From assembly GCA_947503895.1 (NCBI GenBank), contig CANNFT010000007.1:230872-294871 (forward strand): a stretch of 64,000 nt of DNA, given 5' to 3'. Both the position numbers and the translations under genes were made by a program. How positions within the stretch are numbered: the first letter of the stretch is position 1; every line of letters starts with the position of its first letter. Under the pieces are notes generated by a model. That model ran no database searches, was not told the DNA's origin, and was given only the letters and a program-made list of their open reading frames with translations. The stretch comes from an uncultured Saccharospirillaceae bacterium. GTDB taxonomy: Bacteria; Pseudomonadota; Gammaproteobacteria; Pseudomonadales; Oceanobacteraceae. Below are positions 18,109 to 27,259 of the stretch, piece after piece.

Positions 18109-18477
18109 ATGGACATCAAACCGATTAAAACTGATGCCGACTACCGAACGGCATTAAAAGAAATTGAAAGTCTGATGATGGCTGACCCTGACACACCCGA
18201 AGGTGAGAAGCTGGATGTCATGGTCACTCTTATCGAAGCTTATGAGGCCAAGAATTTCCCTATGGATCTACCTGACCCTGTTGAAGCCATCAAGTTCGAG
18301 ATGGAACGTAAAGGTTTAACAGTGAAAGACCTCGAGCCCATGATTGGTAAAAGCAACCGAGTTTATGAAATTCTCAATCACAAACGCTCGCTTACGCTAA
18401 AAATGATCTGGAAGCTGCACGAGGGCTTGGGTATTCCTGCTGAGTCTCTGATCAAACCACCGCAAGCACATGCTTAA
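18109..18477 (+). CDS. higA: HigA-type antitoxin
   Basis: A 122-residue antitoxin with a Cro/CI-type helix-turn-helix in the C-terminal half: PVEAIKFEMERKGLTVKDLEPMIGKSNRVYEILNHKRSLTLKMIWKLHEGLGIPAESLI. The N-terminal half (MDIKPIKTDADYRTALKEIESLM...PEGEKLDVMVTLIEAYE) is the YgjM/HigA toxin-binding region. GGAGG stands ahead of the start. It would neutralise HigB and repress the operon at the palindromes upstream. Its last 8 nt overlap the start of the primase-helicase gene, so all three genes are probably one transcript. Confidence 0.93.
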   Translation: MDIKPIKTDADYRTALKEIESLMMADPDTPEGEKLDVMVTLIEAYEAKNFPMDLPDPVEAIKFEMERKGLTVKDLEPMIGKSNRVYEILNHKRSLTLKMIWKLHEGLGIPAESLIKPPQAHA

Positions 18478-20857
18478 ACATGAGGGTTTCCAGAGCATTG
18501 CCGAGATTGACTCTCGGCTTGTTGCGCTTGAACAGGAGAAAAAGCAACTTTTAGCTCTCAGAGAACAACTTCAACAACCCCCATCAAATACATCTGACTC
18601 GCCCCTATATTCACCAGAACAAAAGATTGCCATTTTTAGAGGATTGTTTCAGGGCCGAGCCGATATTTTTGCTAACCGCTGGCAAAATATACAAGGTCGC
18701 AGTGGTTACTCTGTTGCCTGTAATAACGAGTGGGTACAAGGACTCTGTCACAAGCCTCGCATCAAATGTCAGGATTGCAATCACCGTCAGTTCACTGAGT
18801 TAAATGACCAGATCATTTATCGCCACTTAGCCGGGCAACAAATCGTTGGCCTTTATCCTTTAATGCACGATAACACCTGCTACTTTCTTGCCACCGATTT
18901 TGATAAAGGCCAATGGCAAGACGAAGTGAAAGCAATGTCGAAAGCTTGCCAGAACTTTGAAATACCACATGCCATTGAGATTTCACGTTCCGGTAATGGC
19001 GCGCACCTTTGGATTTTCTTCAACGAGAAAGTGCCAGCCAAAGAAGCTAGGCTACTGGGATTTGGCCTGCTCGACAAAGCGATGGAGTTTTATCCCAACT
19101 TATCGTTTGATTCCTATGATCGCCTTTTCCCCAATCAGGATATTTTACCCGAAGGCGGATTTGGAAATTTAATCGCTCTACCACTTCAGAAGGAAGCACG
19201 ATTGTCTGGCAATAGCGCCTTTGTCAATAACGAACTTAATGTCATCCAAGACCAATGGCAACACCTAGCTACTATGGAGTCTATTTCACACAGCAGACTG
19301 ACAAAGTTACTAACACAGATTTCACCAAATTCTGCGTTATTTAAAGAACAAGAGGTTATAGAGAATCGCCCACCTTGGGAGGTAACCGCCAAGGCAAAAC
19401 CGCTCTTATTGGAAAACCCACCGAAAACGATATCCGTCACCCTAGCAAATCAAGTTTATTTTGATTTAAGCGAAATACCGAGCGCATTAGCAGCAAGGTT
19501 AAGGCGACTCGCGAGCTTTTCAAACCCGGTATTCTTTAAAACACAGGCATTACGATTTTCAACTCATGGTATCCCGCGATTTATCTCCTGTGCTCGAATT
19601 GAGCAAGGCTACTTGGCAATACCTCGCGGTTGCTTAGACGAAGCGCTAGAGTTGTTAACCGAGAATCATATCGAAGTTCTATTAGACGATCAGCGAGAAC
19701 GTGGTATTAAACTGAAAGCCACTGAGTCGCTCGTCAAGCTCAGAAAGAGTCAACAAGCTGCAGTGCGAGCTATGAGTAAGCATGATGCAGGTATTCTTCA
19801 CGCACCTACAGCCTTTGGTAAAACAGTTACCGCTATTGGCATGATTACAAAGCGCAAAGCCAATACGCTAATTTTACTACACAGTAGACAGCTGCTCGAC
19901 CAGTGGAAAGAACGATTAAAATCGTTTTTGCCTGGTGTGGATGTAGGTATCATCGGTGGTGGCAAGAAAAAACCAACGGGTGTCGTTGACATCGCAATCT
20001 ATCAAAGCCTCATCAATAAAAAAGACAACACTGTATCGGAGATCGTCCAAGATTATGGGCATGTGATCGTAGATGAGTGCCATCACGTTTCTGCGCCGCG
20101 CTTTGAAATGGTGTTAAACGAAGTTCGAGCCAAATATGTCCTCGGCTTGACAGCTACCCCCGAACGACAGGATGGCCACCAGAAAATCATCTTTATGGCA
20201 GCAGGGCCTATTCGTCACAAAGTTAAAAGCACTACTGAAGATAAATTTGAGCAACAAGTCGTTGTTCATCAGCTTTATGACAACCCTCCAAAGCAGTTAA
20301 TCAATTCAGAAGAGCGACCAAAAATCTCTGACGCTTATAGCTGGATCATGGAAAATGATCAACGAACACAGAGAATTATCAGCGATGTTCTCGCCTGTAT
20401 TCAACAATCTAAACACCCAATAGTGTTAACAGAACGCAGGGAACATGCAGAGACGATCAATGCTTTGCTTCTCGACAAAGAGGTCGATTCGGTCGTTTTA
20501 AAAGGCGCAATGCGCGCGTCTGAGCGGAAGGCTGTTGAAGAGCAACTACCTACCGCGCAAGTTGTCGTTGCCACTGGCAAATATGTAGGTGAAGGTTTTG
20601 ATCTGCCAAGACTAGATACGCTGTTCTTAGCCATGCCCATTGCATGGAAAGGTTCACTGGCTCAGTATGCCGGGCGTATTCACCGAGAGGCGGATGGCAA
20701 AGAGCGTGTCACCATTTACGATTATGTCGATTGCTCGCTCCCAATGTTGCAGCGAATGTTCACAAACGGGAGAAAAGCTATAAGGCAATGGGATATCAAA
20801 TTTCGTTCAATGGTGAAGCGCCCGTACAAGGCCAATTGTCAACCGAGTTTCTGCTAG
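18470..20857 (+). CDS. fused AEP primase-like and superfamily 2 helicase protein (TOTE-conflict type)
   Basis: A 795-residue, apparently cytoplasmic fusion. Residues 1-35 form a coiled coil. About 45-240 resemble an archaeo-eukaryotic primase: a cysteine cluster C84, C93, C100, C103, the acidic pair D143/D145 (ATDFDKG), and SGNGAHLWIFF with H179. About 420-760 are a complete superfamily 2 helicase: Walker A APTAFGKT (K451), DECH (535-538), TATP (561-564), GEGFDLP and QYAGRIHR (732-739). This architecture is known as the primase-helicase of TOTE conflict systems; I name it from the domain layout, not a search. It starts inside higA's last codons, so the toxin-antitoxin pair and this enzyme look like one unit. 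It could defend the island against phage or plasmids, or support its replication. Confidence 0.85.
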   Translation: MLKHEGFQSIAEIDSRLVALEQEKKQLLALREQLQQPPSNTSDSPLYSPEQKIAIFRGLFQGRADIFANRWQNIQGRSGYSVACNNEWVQGLCHKPRIKCQDCNHRQFTELNDQIIYRHLAGQQIVGLYPLMHDNTCYFLATDFDKGQWQDEVKAMSKACQNFEIPHAIEISRSGNGAHLWIFFNEKVPAKEARLLGFGLLDKAMEFYPNLSFDSYDRLFPNQDILPEGGFGNLIALPLQKEARLSGNSAFVNNELNVIQDQWQHLATMESISHSRLTKLLTQISPNSALFKEQEVIENRPPWEVTAKAKPLLLENPPKTISVTLANQVYFDLSEIPSALAARLRRLASFSNPVFFKTQALRFSTHGIPRFISCARIEQGYLAIPRGCLDEALELLTENHIEVLLDDQRERGIKLKATESLVKLRKSQQAAVRAMSKHDAGILHAPTAFGKTVTAIGMITKRKANTLILLHSRQLLDQWKERLKSFLPGVDVGIIGGGKKKPTGVVDIAIYQSLINKKDNTVSEIVQDYGHVIVDECHHVSAPRFEMVLNEVRAKYVLGLTATPERQDGHQKIIFMAAGPIRHKVKSTTEDKFEQQVVVHQLYDNPPKQLINSEERPKISDAYSWIMENDQRTQRIISDVLACIQQSKHPIVLTERREHAETINALLLDKEVDSVVLKGAMRASERKAVEEQLPTAQVVVATGKYVGEGFDLPRLDTLFLAMPIAWKGSLAQYAGRIHREADGKERVTIYDYVDCSLPMLQRMFTNGRKAIRQWDIKFRSMVKRPYKANCQPSFC

Positions 20858-20975
20858 CTTCTGACAAACAGGGTTCCGAAGCTCCCGCGTAAGCATAGAC
20901 CCGCATTGGCTTACTAAAGCAATTGAGGGACTAATGCAGTTCCTATTGAGGGAACCAAACCGGCGTTCCACCCCA

Positions 20976-20992
20976 CCACCAAAATCAAGGTT
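20976..20992 (+). repeat. attR-like repeat
   Basis: CCACCAAAATCAAGGTT repeats the 12-mer CCACCAAAATCA found at the tmRNA 3' end (14180-14191). Its 13-mer CCAAAATCAAGGT is shared with 17696-17708. Interpreted as the right boundary of the island. Confidence 0.55.
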
Positions 20993-21014
20993 AAGAGATT
21001 CTCCTAACCTACTG

Positions 21015-21052
21015 AAAAGCCTCAACTTTGTTTGCGAAGTTGGGGCTTTTTC
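21015..21052 (+). terminator. terminator at the right island junction
   Basis: AAAAGCC-x-CAACTT / AAGTTG-x-GGCTTTTT with a short loop and a T-run. It lies just outside the right att-like repeat. Confidence 0.85.
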
Positions 21053-21267
21053 ATTTCAGAGTAAGAAAAAGCACTGCTTAGATCATCTACTGAATATCCT
21101 AGGTTATTCATTCCACCCCAATCACGGTCAAATCCATAAGCGTCGTCACCTTCGACTCAGCGGACTTTTATCAATACATCTTGGCACATAGCGAAAAATC
21201 GGGACTATTCTTAAAGAGTCCGCGCTTCAAAGTCTGTCCAGCCGTTATGCCGTATCGAGCTTGAATT

Positions 21268-22026
21268 ATGCGCCAATCACATATCTACAGTACTCATCTC
21301 ATTTTCTATATTATTGCCTTTGCTGTATCAATTGCCGCGTCCCATGCGGAAAACATTATCGTTATGGGTGACGACTCACCACCCTATATGGGGCGCTCTC
21401 TGGAAAACTACGGTTTTCTACCTGAAGTGATTTCTACAGCTTTATCTGATTCGAAATACAATATCGATATTCAGATCGTGCCTTGGGCGCGAGCTATTTT
21501 AAACGCTAAATCGGGCAGTATTGATGCCATTCTGGGTGTTTATTTCACGGAAGAACGTGATCAATATCTTTTGTATTCAGACCCTATTATTGAAGTGCAA
21601 ACGGTTTTATTTTCCCACCCTTCCGACGAACTGAAATTTAGTAAATTGAGTGATCTATCCAACTATCGGATTGGGATAGTCCGCGGCTCATCGTACGGAA
21701 GTGAATTTGATAATGCTTCATTCTTGAAAAAAGAAGTGGCAACGACTGAGCTTCAAAATATTAGAAAATTAATGCTACGACGCATTGATTTGATTGCTGG
21801 AGCAAAAAATGTAATTTATTACCTGCATTCAAAGAAGTTAGATTATCCCGAAAATACAATTATAGATTTAAAACCTGCATTAGATAGTCGCCCTTTGTAC
21901 ATTGGCTTTACAAAAAAAAGAGGGAAATCAAACGATATTCGAGAAAAATTCAACAAAGCGCTTAAGGCTATGAATGTAGACGGTCGATTAAACTCAATAG
22001 CAAAAAAACATGGGATTTTATATTAA
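21268..22026 (+). CDS. periplasmic substrate-binding protein, family 3 type
   Basis: A 252-residue protein with a Sec signal peptide (hydrophobic 10-24, cut near SHA-EN). A family 3 solute-binding fold follows: IIVMGDDSPPYMGRSLENYGFLPEVISTAL, the binding-site strand QIVPWARAILNAKSGSIDAILGVYFTEERDQYLLYSDP, and GIVRGSSYGSEF. The closing AMNVDGRLNSIAKKHGI is also typical. Proteins like this bind polar amino acids or related solutes. No permease or ATPase is adjacent. It lies just outside the right boundary of the ssrA island and is followed by a long intergenic region. The ligand is unknown. Confidence 0.8.
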   Translation: MRQSHIYSTHLIFYIIAFAVSIAASHAENIIVMGDDSPPYMGRSLENYGFLPEVISTALSDSKYNIDIQIVPWARAILNAKSGSIDAILGVYFTEERDQYLLYSDPIIEVQTVLFSHPSDELKFSKLSDLSNYRIGIVRGSSYGSEFDNASFLKKEVATTELQNIRKLMLRRIDLIAGAKNVIYYLHSKKLDYPENTIIDLKPALDSRPLYIGFTKKRGKSNDIREKFNKALKAMNVDGRLNSIAKKHGILY

Positions 22027-22507
22027 ACAACCTTAAACCCTTTGGTGGATAAAAATCACTAACTTTAGGTATCAAATCCATTGAATTTTTTCTGAGGTAG
22101 TATGGTAATAATATCCGAGAGTCATTTATAGGGCCCCTCATTATCGACGCAGCATCCCCCCATTATCTCCTTACGCCATATTTTTAATTGCACCAATTTG
22201 ACGCATCCTAAAAGTATCTATCAAAGGAACATAAAGTCATGATGGTCAATAAATAGTGCCTATAAGTTAATTCAATTTTCACTCATTCATTCTTAAACCT
22301 CTAGTTTTTCGACCTATAGGTCAATTTTTACCTTTTATACATTTCAATCCATTGATCAACAATTGGATTACCACATCGACGCACCAATTAAGTGCTTGGC
22401 CGCACCAATAATAGTCGCTAATATTCGCACTTGATTTACTATTTTTGTATTAGTTATATTTCGCCACTGGTACGTTCTCACCACTATACAAATAATAGGT
22501 AAAATCG
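22027..22507. other. intergenic region upstream of the M28 peptidase
   Basis: About 480 AT-rich bp. A probable promoter TTGATT (22431-22436), 18 bp, TATATT (22455-22460) lies about 48 bp before the peptidase ATG. No gene or repeat was seen in the rest. Confidence 0.45.
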
Positions 22508-24349
22508 ATGAATTTTCAGAAATTAGTACTTGCAAGTTCTATCTCAGCACTTGCATTGGCTGGCTGTGGCAGTGATAAAAACAGTAGTGATAAAGTCGAA
22601 ACAGAAGTATCTGCTCAAGACCTCTTGAGTTCCAAGATCACGACCAGTGCTGTTGAATCTCACCTCATTAATTTACAGCGTATCGCTGAAGAGAATAGAG
22701 TCAATGACGTTTCAACACGCGCTGCCGGCACCCCAGGTTACGACTCCTCTACTGAGTATATAAAAGCTCAGTTAGAAGCGGCTGGGTACGAAGTCAAACT
22801 TCAGTCTTTTGAATTTCGCCTATGGGAGCAAATGGAGCCCAGTAGTTTCGTTCTTTCAACCGTTTCAGGTAAAGGAGACGAGAACATAACTCAACCACAA
22901 AATCCAGAGGAGAGTGCAGAAGAGTTTAGCTACAACACCATGAGCTATTCTGGGTCAGCTTTAATTGATACGGCAAAAGATCTTGTTTTTGTTACTCCTA
23001 GCTTTTCAGAAGCCGATGATAAAGCTTATGATTATTCAGATGGATGTGAGGCGAGTGATTTTGAAGGTAAAGAAATTGAAGGAAAAATCGCTGTTATACA
23101 ACGTGGAAGTTGTGCATTTGATAAAAAGGCTAGCAATGCAGAAGCCGTGGGAGCAGTTGCTGTCATTATATTCAATGATGGTAATGGCGAAGGTAGAATG
23201 GCTACCTTCGGTGGAACTCTAGGTGAAGACACTAGTGTGAGCATCCCCGTTCTAAGCAGTTCATACGATCTCGGCCTTCAAATTTTCCAATTAAAAGATG
23301 CACAAGCAACAATCAAGACTTCTACCACAGACAAAACGGTTAATACAAACAATGTAATTACTGAAACAAAAGAAGGTAACGCTGAGCAAGTTGTGATGTT
23401 AGGTGCGCACCTCGATAGCGTCAATGAAGGTCCAGGTATAAACGATAATGGAACCGGATCAGCTGGGCTACTTGAATACGCCATACAATTTGCTAAATCT
23501 GAGCAAGTGCCAGAAAATAAAATGCGGTTTGCGTGGTGGTCCGCTGAAGAAGCTGGATTAATTGGCTCCCAACACTATGTAGATTCAACGTTCCGTCCAA
23601 TACAAGACGAATTATTTAAGTCGATTGCTGCTGAATTCAAACTAGACCCAAGTGACTTGGACAGTTGGACGAATGAACAGTACAATTCTGTGCTCGAAGA
23701 AACGAATAAGCAATTTACTGAGACTGTTGATGTCGCAATGTATTTAAATTTCGATATGATTGGCTCACCCAATCCTGTTTATTTCGTTTATGATGGTGAC
23801 TTGTCAGACACGATGGAAGATGAAGCCAACGCATATGACGAGACGTTCTTACCACCTCATGGTACTGCCGATATTGAAGCAACATTTAATGGCTTCTTTA
23901 ATAAGAATAATCTAGAAACGGCACCAAGCGCACTAGCAAAACGTTCCGACTACGCAGGCTTTGCCAATTATGGTATTGCATTCGGAGGGCTATTTACCGG
24001 CGCAGAAGTGAATAAGTCAGAGGAAGAAGCTGCTACTTGGGGTGGTACAGCAGGAGAAGCTTACGACAAGTGCTATCACAAAGAATGTGATGATATTATA
24101 AATATTGAATCTGAGACGCTTACATACAACTCTAAGGCATTGGCCTATGTCGGCACCACTTACGCAATGCGCAGTCAATTATTTCCTGCTGTTTCGGTCG
24201 AAGAAAAGAGCAACAGAAAACTAATAAACAAATCAACTGCCATCAAGACTCAAACAGCAAATTACGCTACAAGAGGCATGAAGTACGACGTAGAGACTGG
24301 ATTAGCGAAGTATATTTCACATGGTCATGGTGATTTGTATTACAAATAG
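22508..24349 (+). CDS. M28 family metallopeptidase lipoprotein with PA domain
   Basis: A 613-residue secreted lipoprotein aminopeptidase. The signal MNFQKLVLASSISALALAGC ends in a lipobox with C20. Residues about 150-275 are a protease-associated (PA) insert (EGKIAVIQRGSCAFDKKASNAEAVGAVAVIIFND). The di-zinc site is intact: H301 in GAHLDSV, D313 in GINDNGTG, E347/E348 in WWSAEEAG, D417 in YLNFDMIG and H524 in CYHKECDD. M28 enzymes release N-terminal amino acids, here probably for nutrition at the cell surface. The sequence ends with a Lys-rich tail, without a PPC domain. It is a single gene with its own promoter and terminator. Confidence 0.93.
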   Translation: MNFQKLVLASSISALALAGCGSDKNSSDKVETEVSAQDLLSSKITTSAVESHLINLQRIAEENRVNDVSTRAAGTPGYDSSTEYIKAQLEAAGYEVKLQSFEFRLWEQMEPSSFVLSTVSGKGDENITQPQNPEESAEEFSYNTMSYSGSALIDTAKDLVFVTPSFSEADDKAYDYSDGCEASDFEGKEIEGKIAVIQRGSCAFDKKASNAEAVGAVAVIIFNDGNGEGRMATFGGTLGEDTSVSIPVLSSSYDLGLQIFQLKDAQATIKTSTTDKTVNTNNVITETKEGNAEQVVMLGAHLDSVNEGPGINDNGTGSAGLLEYAIQFAKSEQVPENKMRFAWWSAEEAGLIGSQHYVDSTFRPIQDELFKSIAAEFKLDPSDLDSWTNEQYNSVLEETNKQFTETVDVAMYLNFDMIGSPNPVYFVYDGDLSDTMEDEANAYDETFLPPHGTADIEATFNGFFNKNNLETAPSALAKRSDYAGFANYGIAFGGLFTGAEVNKSEEEAATWGGTAGEAYDKCYHKECDDIINIESETLTYNSKALAYVGTTYAMRSQLFPAVSVEEKSNRKLINKSTAIKTQTANYATRGMKYDVETGLAKYISHGHGDLYYK

Positions 24350-24384
24350 AATCATAGATTCACATTAATCAATAAGTGGGGAGA

Positions 24385-24422
24385 CGCTCCCTTAATTAAA
24401 TATTTAATTAAGGGACGTTTTC
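24385..24422 (+). terminator. terminator after the M28 peptidase
   Basis: A perfect palindrome of CCCTTAATTAAAT and its complement (24389-24414), followed by ACGTTTTC. Confidence 0.7.
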
Positions 24423-24449
24423 ATTAACCATAAAAATATCCCGCTAATT

Positions 24450-24497
24450 CACCAAAATAAAAGCCAACCAATCACGGTTGGTTTTTTTATTTTGGTG
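24450..24497. terminator. bidirectional terminator-like hairpin
   Basis: CACCAAAATAAAA-G-CCAACC (24450-24469) pairs with GGTTGG-T7-ATTTTGGTG (24476-24497). It has a long AT outer stem, a GC inner stem and a T-run. Confidence 0.75.
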
Positions 24498-24984
24498 TAA
24501 TATCACACCAACTCAGTACAGCAATAATTAACTGATATCGCATTATTTTTAATCTGGAAATTTTCTAGAGCAGTATTCAATAATTCGCCTATTGCAACTA
24601 AACAAATCTCCAGCCCCACAAGCTTATGGTGAATGTATTTAATGCCCAAGCATTGATCCTAGCTAAAGTAGAGCTGTCAAAGAATCCCGGATTAACATGA
24701 AACCGAAAAATAATTAGGCTGGACAAGGTATTTTATTTAAACATGTCGTCCATTTCTCTAATTGGGTTTTTATCATTGGTCTGAGAGGTGTAACATAACC
24801 AGCACTAATAGGTGTACTCTAAAGCCAGTAAATCACACAATTTAGCATTCTATTAATCCAGTAAAAGTGGCATCCTAGGTATTCAAGGCTTTTCTTAGTA
24901 GCAGTTAGCTCCATCTCGATGCATTCTGCGAAAAGTGAATAGGTACAATGTCAGGCATATATTATTAAAAGAATCGTTATTAGC

Positions 24985-25290
24985 TTGCTGATTTTACAGC
25001 TCATTTTCACTGTAATTGTGTTCAAATTTGGGCACTATTCGCTCAATCTTCATGATGTGATGGCGGCAATCACTTCTGCGTTAATTGCCGTTATCTGGGT
25101 CAGCATTGAAGGCATTCCATATGGAATACGCATATTTAACTGGCCGTTTGCGATAGCTGTTTGTTTTTCCTGTGTGATGATAACGACTGGGCTAATTAAG
25201 CAAAAAACGCTTTACGGTCAAGTATTCGCCGTTTTGGGCATTATTGCCTGGCCGTTACTTGGGATCATGGCTTTAGGACAAGGTGGCTGA
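24985..25290 (+). CDS. small hypothetical membrane protein
   Basis: A roughly 101-residue, very hydrophobic protein with three or four predicted membrane spans: about 1-15, 25-42, 53-70 and 78-97. It has a few charged loops (GIPYGIRIF, KQKTLYGQ). No family was recognised. The start is uncertain: TTG at 24985 is the first usual codon in frame after a stop at 24940. No ATG is available, and the AT-rich leader has no clear ribosome-binding site. Coding is supported mainly by the consistent hydrophobic pattern and by the terminator that follows at about 25403. Confidence 0.5.
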   Translation: MLILQLIFTVIVFKFGHYSLNLHDVMAAITSALIAVIWVSIEGIPYGIRIFNWPFAIAVCFSCVMITTGLIKQKTLYGQVFAVLGIIAWPLLGIMALGQGG

Positions 25291-25402
25291 TTGATAGCGC
25301 TTAAGAAAAGGTTTAAAAAAAGATTTCGTAGAGCACTTTGATAATCATATTTATTTTCATTTATACAATGTCCATTAAATAGTGCAAAATAAGCAATGCA
25401 AA

Positions 25403-25429
25403 AAAAAGCCCAAATGAATTGGGCTTTTT
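25403..25429. terminator. terminator hairpin
   Basis: AAAAAGCCCAA / TTGGGCTTTTT (25403-25413, 25419-25429). It lies between the small membrane protein and the convergent outer-membrane protein gene and can serve both. Confidence 0.85.
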
Positions 25430-25527
25430 AAGTTTAATTACTTTTGGCTAGACTCATGAGCGTTATTTCTAATCGCCTACCCGCTTGCGGTCACGATCAA
25501 GCTCAATAGCCATTTTTATTTAAGCGA

Positions 25528-26034
25528 TCAGAAGCGATAAGCTAATACTAATGCCAATTCACTTTCAGACCCTAATTCGGCCCCCCTCGCTTCGTATTCT
25601 TTTTTCTTATCGTCAAAGTCTGGCGAGTCAATGAATAGGAGTTCAAACTGAAAATGTTTGACGACAAATCCCAACCCTAAAGCGGTTCCTGCAAACTGCT
25701 CGTATTCACACCCATTATCTTCGCCGAAGAAAGAAAACTCACATACTTCAATTGCGGCGACTGCCGTACTGTAATAAGCACTTAGACGAGGTTTCAATGA
25801 TATCTCGGTAGGAATCAGCAGATGTCCACCGAATGCAAATGCGGGCTCTTCAAGGCCGATCCCGATGCCTGCAGATACTGCAGCATATTCATGTAACTTA
25901 ATTTCCCCATTCACGCCTAGTAATCCGTAGGGAATTCCCAGCCCAACACCACCACTCAACTCTGGTTCTTGAGCGGCATGGGAAGACATCGCTATACAGA
26001 AAGATAGCGCGATAAACGTAATTAATTGTTTCAC
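25528..26034 (-). CDS. probable small outer-membrane beta-barrel protein
   Basis: A 168-residue protein with a clear signal peptide (MKQLITFIALSFCIAMSSHAAQ). The mature part alternates polar and apolar residues (GGVGLGIPYGLLGVNGEIKL, AVSAGIGIGLEEPAFAFGGHLL), and the last residue is phenylalanine (LALVLAYRF). That C-terminal aromatic is the usual BAM recognition signal. It is therefore probably an 8-strand outer-membrane barrel. No specific family or ligand is recognised. A cysteine pair (C98 region and NGC) may form a loop disulphide. The gene is single and convergent with the small membrane protein. Confidence 0.65.
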   Translation of the reverse strand: MKQLITFIALSFCIAMSSHAAQEPELSGGVGLGIPYGLLGVNGEIKLHEYAAVSAGIGIGLEEPAFAFGGHLLIPTEISLKPRLSAYYSTAVAAIEVCEFSFFGEDNGCEYEQFAGTALGLGFVVKHFQFELLFIDSPDFDDKKKEYEARGAELGSESELALVLAYRF

Positions 26035-26338
26035 TTTTATGACCTCTTTTTAAAAGCGCTCGAATGATACGCACTACCGCGTTTTTTGAAAAGCTTGTAT
26101 AGAATATATTTTGTACTACGTGCATTTTAACCTTGTGCCATAAAATATAAGGCGGTGGCCAAATGCTCTACCCCCCCCTACAGCGGTATACAGCGATTGG
26201 AGAGGCAAACGGATGCTCATCTACTATAGATTGCCGGCTTCCAACCAGAAAGGTGCTACAAGCGAGATTAATCAGCAGGCATAAAAAAACGCGACTTAAA
26301 GTCGCGTTTTTTTATGTTGCTTAAACCGGTCTCAATGA
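26035..26338. other. intergenic region before secF
   Basis: About 300 bp with the promoter of the barrel gene and the secDF terminator. Nothing else was identified. Confidence 0.5.
26283..26313 (-). terminator. terminator after secF
   Basis: CGCGACTT-A-AAGTCGCG (26290-26306) with A7 and T7 flanks. A strong, symmetrical terminator. Confidence 0.92.
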
Positions 26339-27247
26339 CTAAGGACGGTCGTCCACTTCTTCTTCAACTTCGGGTGGCAATAAGTCTTCACGAGAAATAT
26401 TCATCGCTAATAGAATATTGGCAGCCACGTATATGGATGAGTAAGTACCCACCACCACACCAATGGTAAGCGCCAGTGCGAACAAATAAATCAACTCACC
26501 ACCAAATATCAACAGCGCCAACAACACCAGCAAGGTGGTTAACGAGGTGATGATCGTACGGCCTAGTGTTTGATTTAATGAAAGGTTAATCACATTGATG
26601 GGTGACATTTGACGCACAATTCGAAAGTTCTCACGTATGCGATCAGATACCACTATGGTGTCATTCAGTGAGTAACCTATCACCGCTAACAGTGCCGCCA
26701 GCACGGTCAAGTCAAAATCAAACTGAAAGATTGAGTAGATTCCCAGAATGACGATGACGTCGTGCATCAACGCCAATACAGCGCCCACTGAGAATTTAAA
26801 TTGGAAACGGACGGCGACGTATACCATGACAACGGCGAGTGCGAGTAATAAGGCTAATCCGCCTTCGTCACGTAATTCTTCGCCGACATTCGCACCCACA
26901 AACTCCGCTCGACGCAACGTTACATTTTCATCAAGCTTGGTTTTTAAGGTTTTAAGTACTTCATCACCTAAGTCAGGACGATAGCTTTCAGACATCCTGA
27001 CCAACACTTCTTCTTCGCTGCCGAAGTGTTGCACGACGATGTCTTTATAACCTGATTCAATGAGGGTGGATTTAACTTCTTCAACGTTAGCGGCTTCGTT
27101 AAAAGCCACTTCGATTAATGTTCCGCCTGTAAAATCCAATCCTAATTTAAGGCCTTGCGTGGCCAAGCTTCCGATTGAAGCCAGTAATAGGAGGATGGAG
27201 AAAGCAGCAGCTATTTTGCGGCCGCCCATAAAATTAACGTTTTTCAT
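26339..27247 (-). CDS. secF: protein translocase subunit SecF
   Basis: A 302-residue RND-type inner-membrane protein that works with SecD to pull exported proteins across the membrane using the proton gradient. It has TM1 (FSILLLLASIGSLATQG), the short first periplasmic domain with LKLGLDFTGGTLIEV, and five further membrane segments. SecF signatures are VYVAVRFQFKFSVGAVLALMHD, GYSLNDTIVVSDRIREN and GRTIITSLTTLLVLLALLIFGG. It lies 12 bp downstream of secD in the same operon and ends at a strong terminator. Confidence 0.97.
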   Translation of the reverse strand: MKNVNFMGGRKIAAAFSILLLLASIGSLATQGLKLGLDFTGGTLIEVAFNEAANVEEVKSTLIESGYKDIVVQHFGSEEEVLVRMSESYRPDLGDEVLKTLKTKLDENVTLRRAEFVGANVGEELRDEGGLALLLALAVVMVYVAVRFQFKFSVGAVLALMHDVIVILGIYSIFQFDFDLTVLAALLAVIGYSLNDTIVVSDRIRENFRIVRQMSPINVINLSLNQTLGRTIITSLTTLLVLLALLIFGGELIYLFALALTIGVVVGTYSSIYVAANILLAMNISREDLLPPEVEEEVDDRP

Positions 27248-27259
27248 TACGTGCGGCTC

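Larger units (their letters stand above)
20858..21267. other. right end of the island
   Basis: About 410 bp after the primase-helicase. It contains the attR-like repeat (20976-20992) and a strong terminator (21015-21052). That terminator may be the original downstream terminator of ssrA, displaced by the insertion. Past it nothing is recognised up to the binding-protein gene. Confidence 0.5.
24350..24984. other. intergenic region with two terminators
   Basis: About 635 bp. The first 150 bp hold two strong hairpins. The remainder to the small membrane protein is AT-rich, and I recognise no gene, repeat or RNA in it. Confidence 0.5.
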
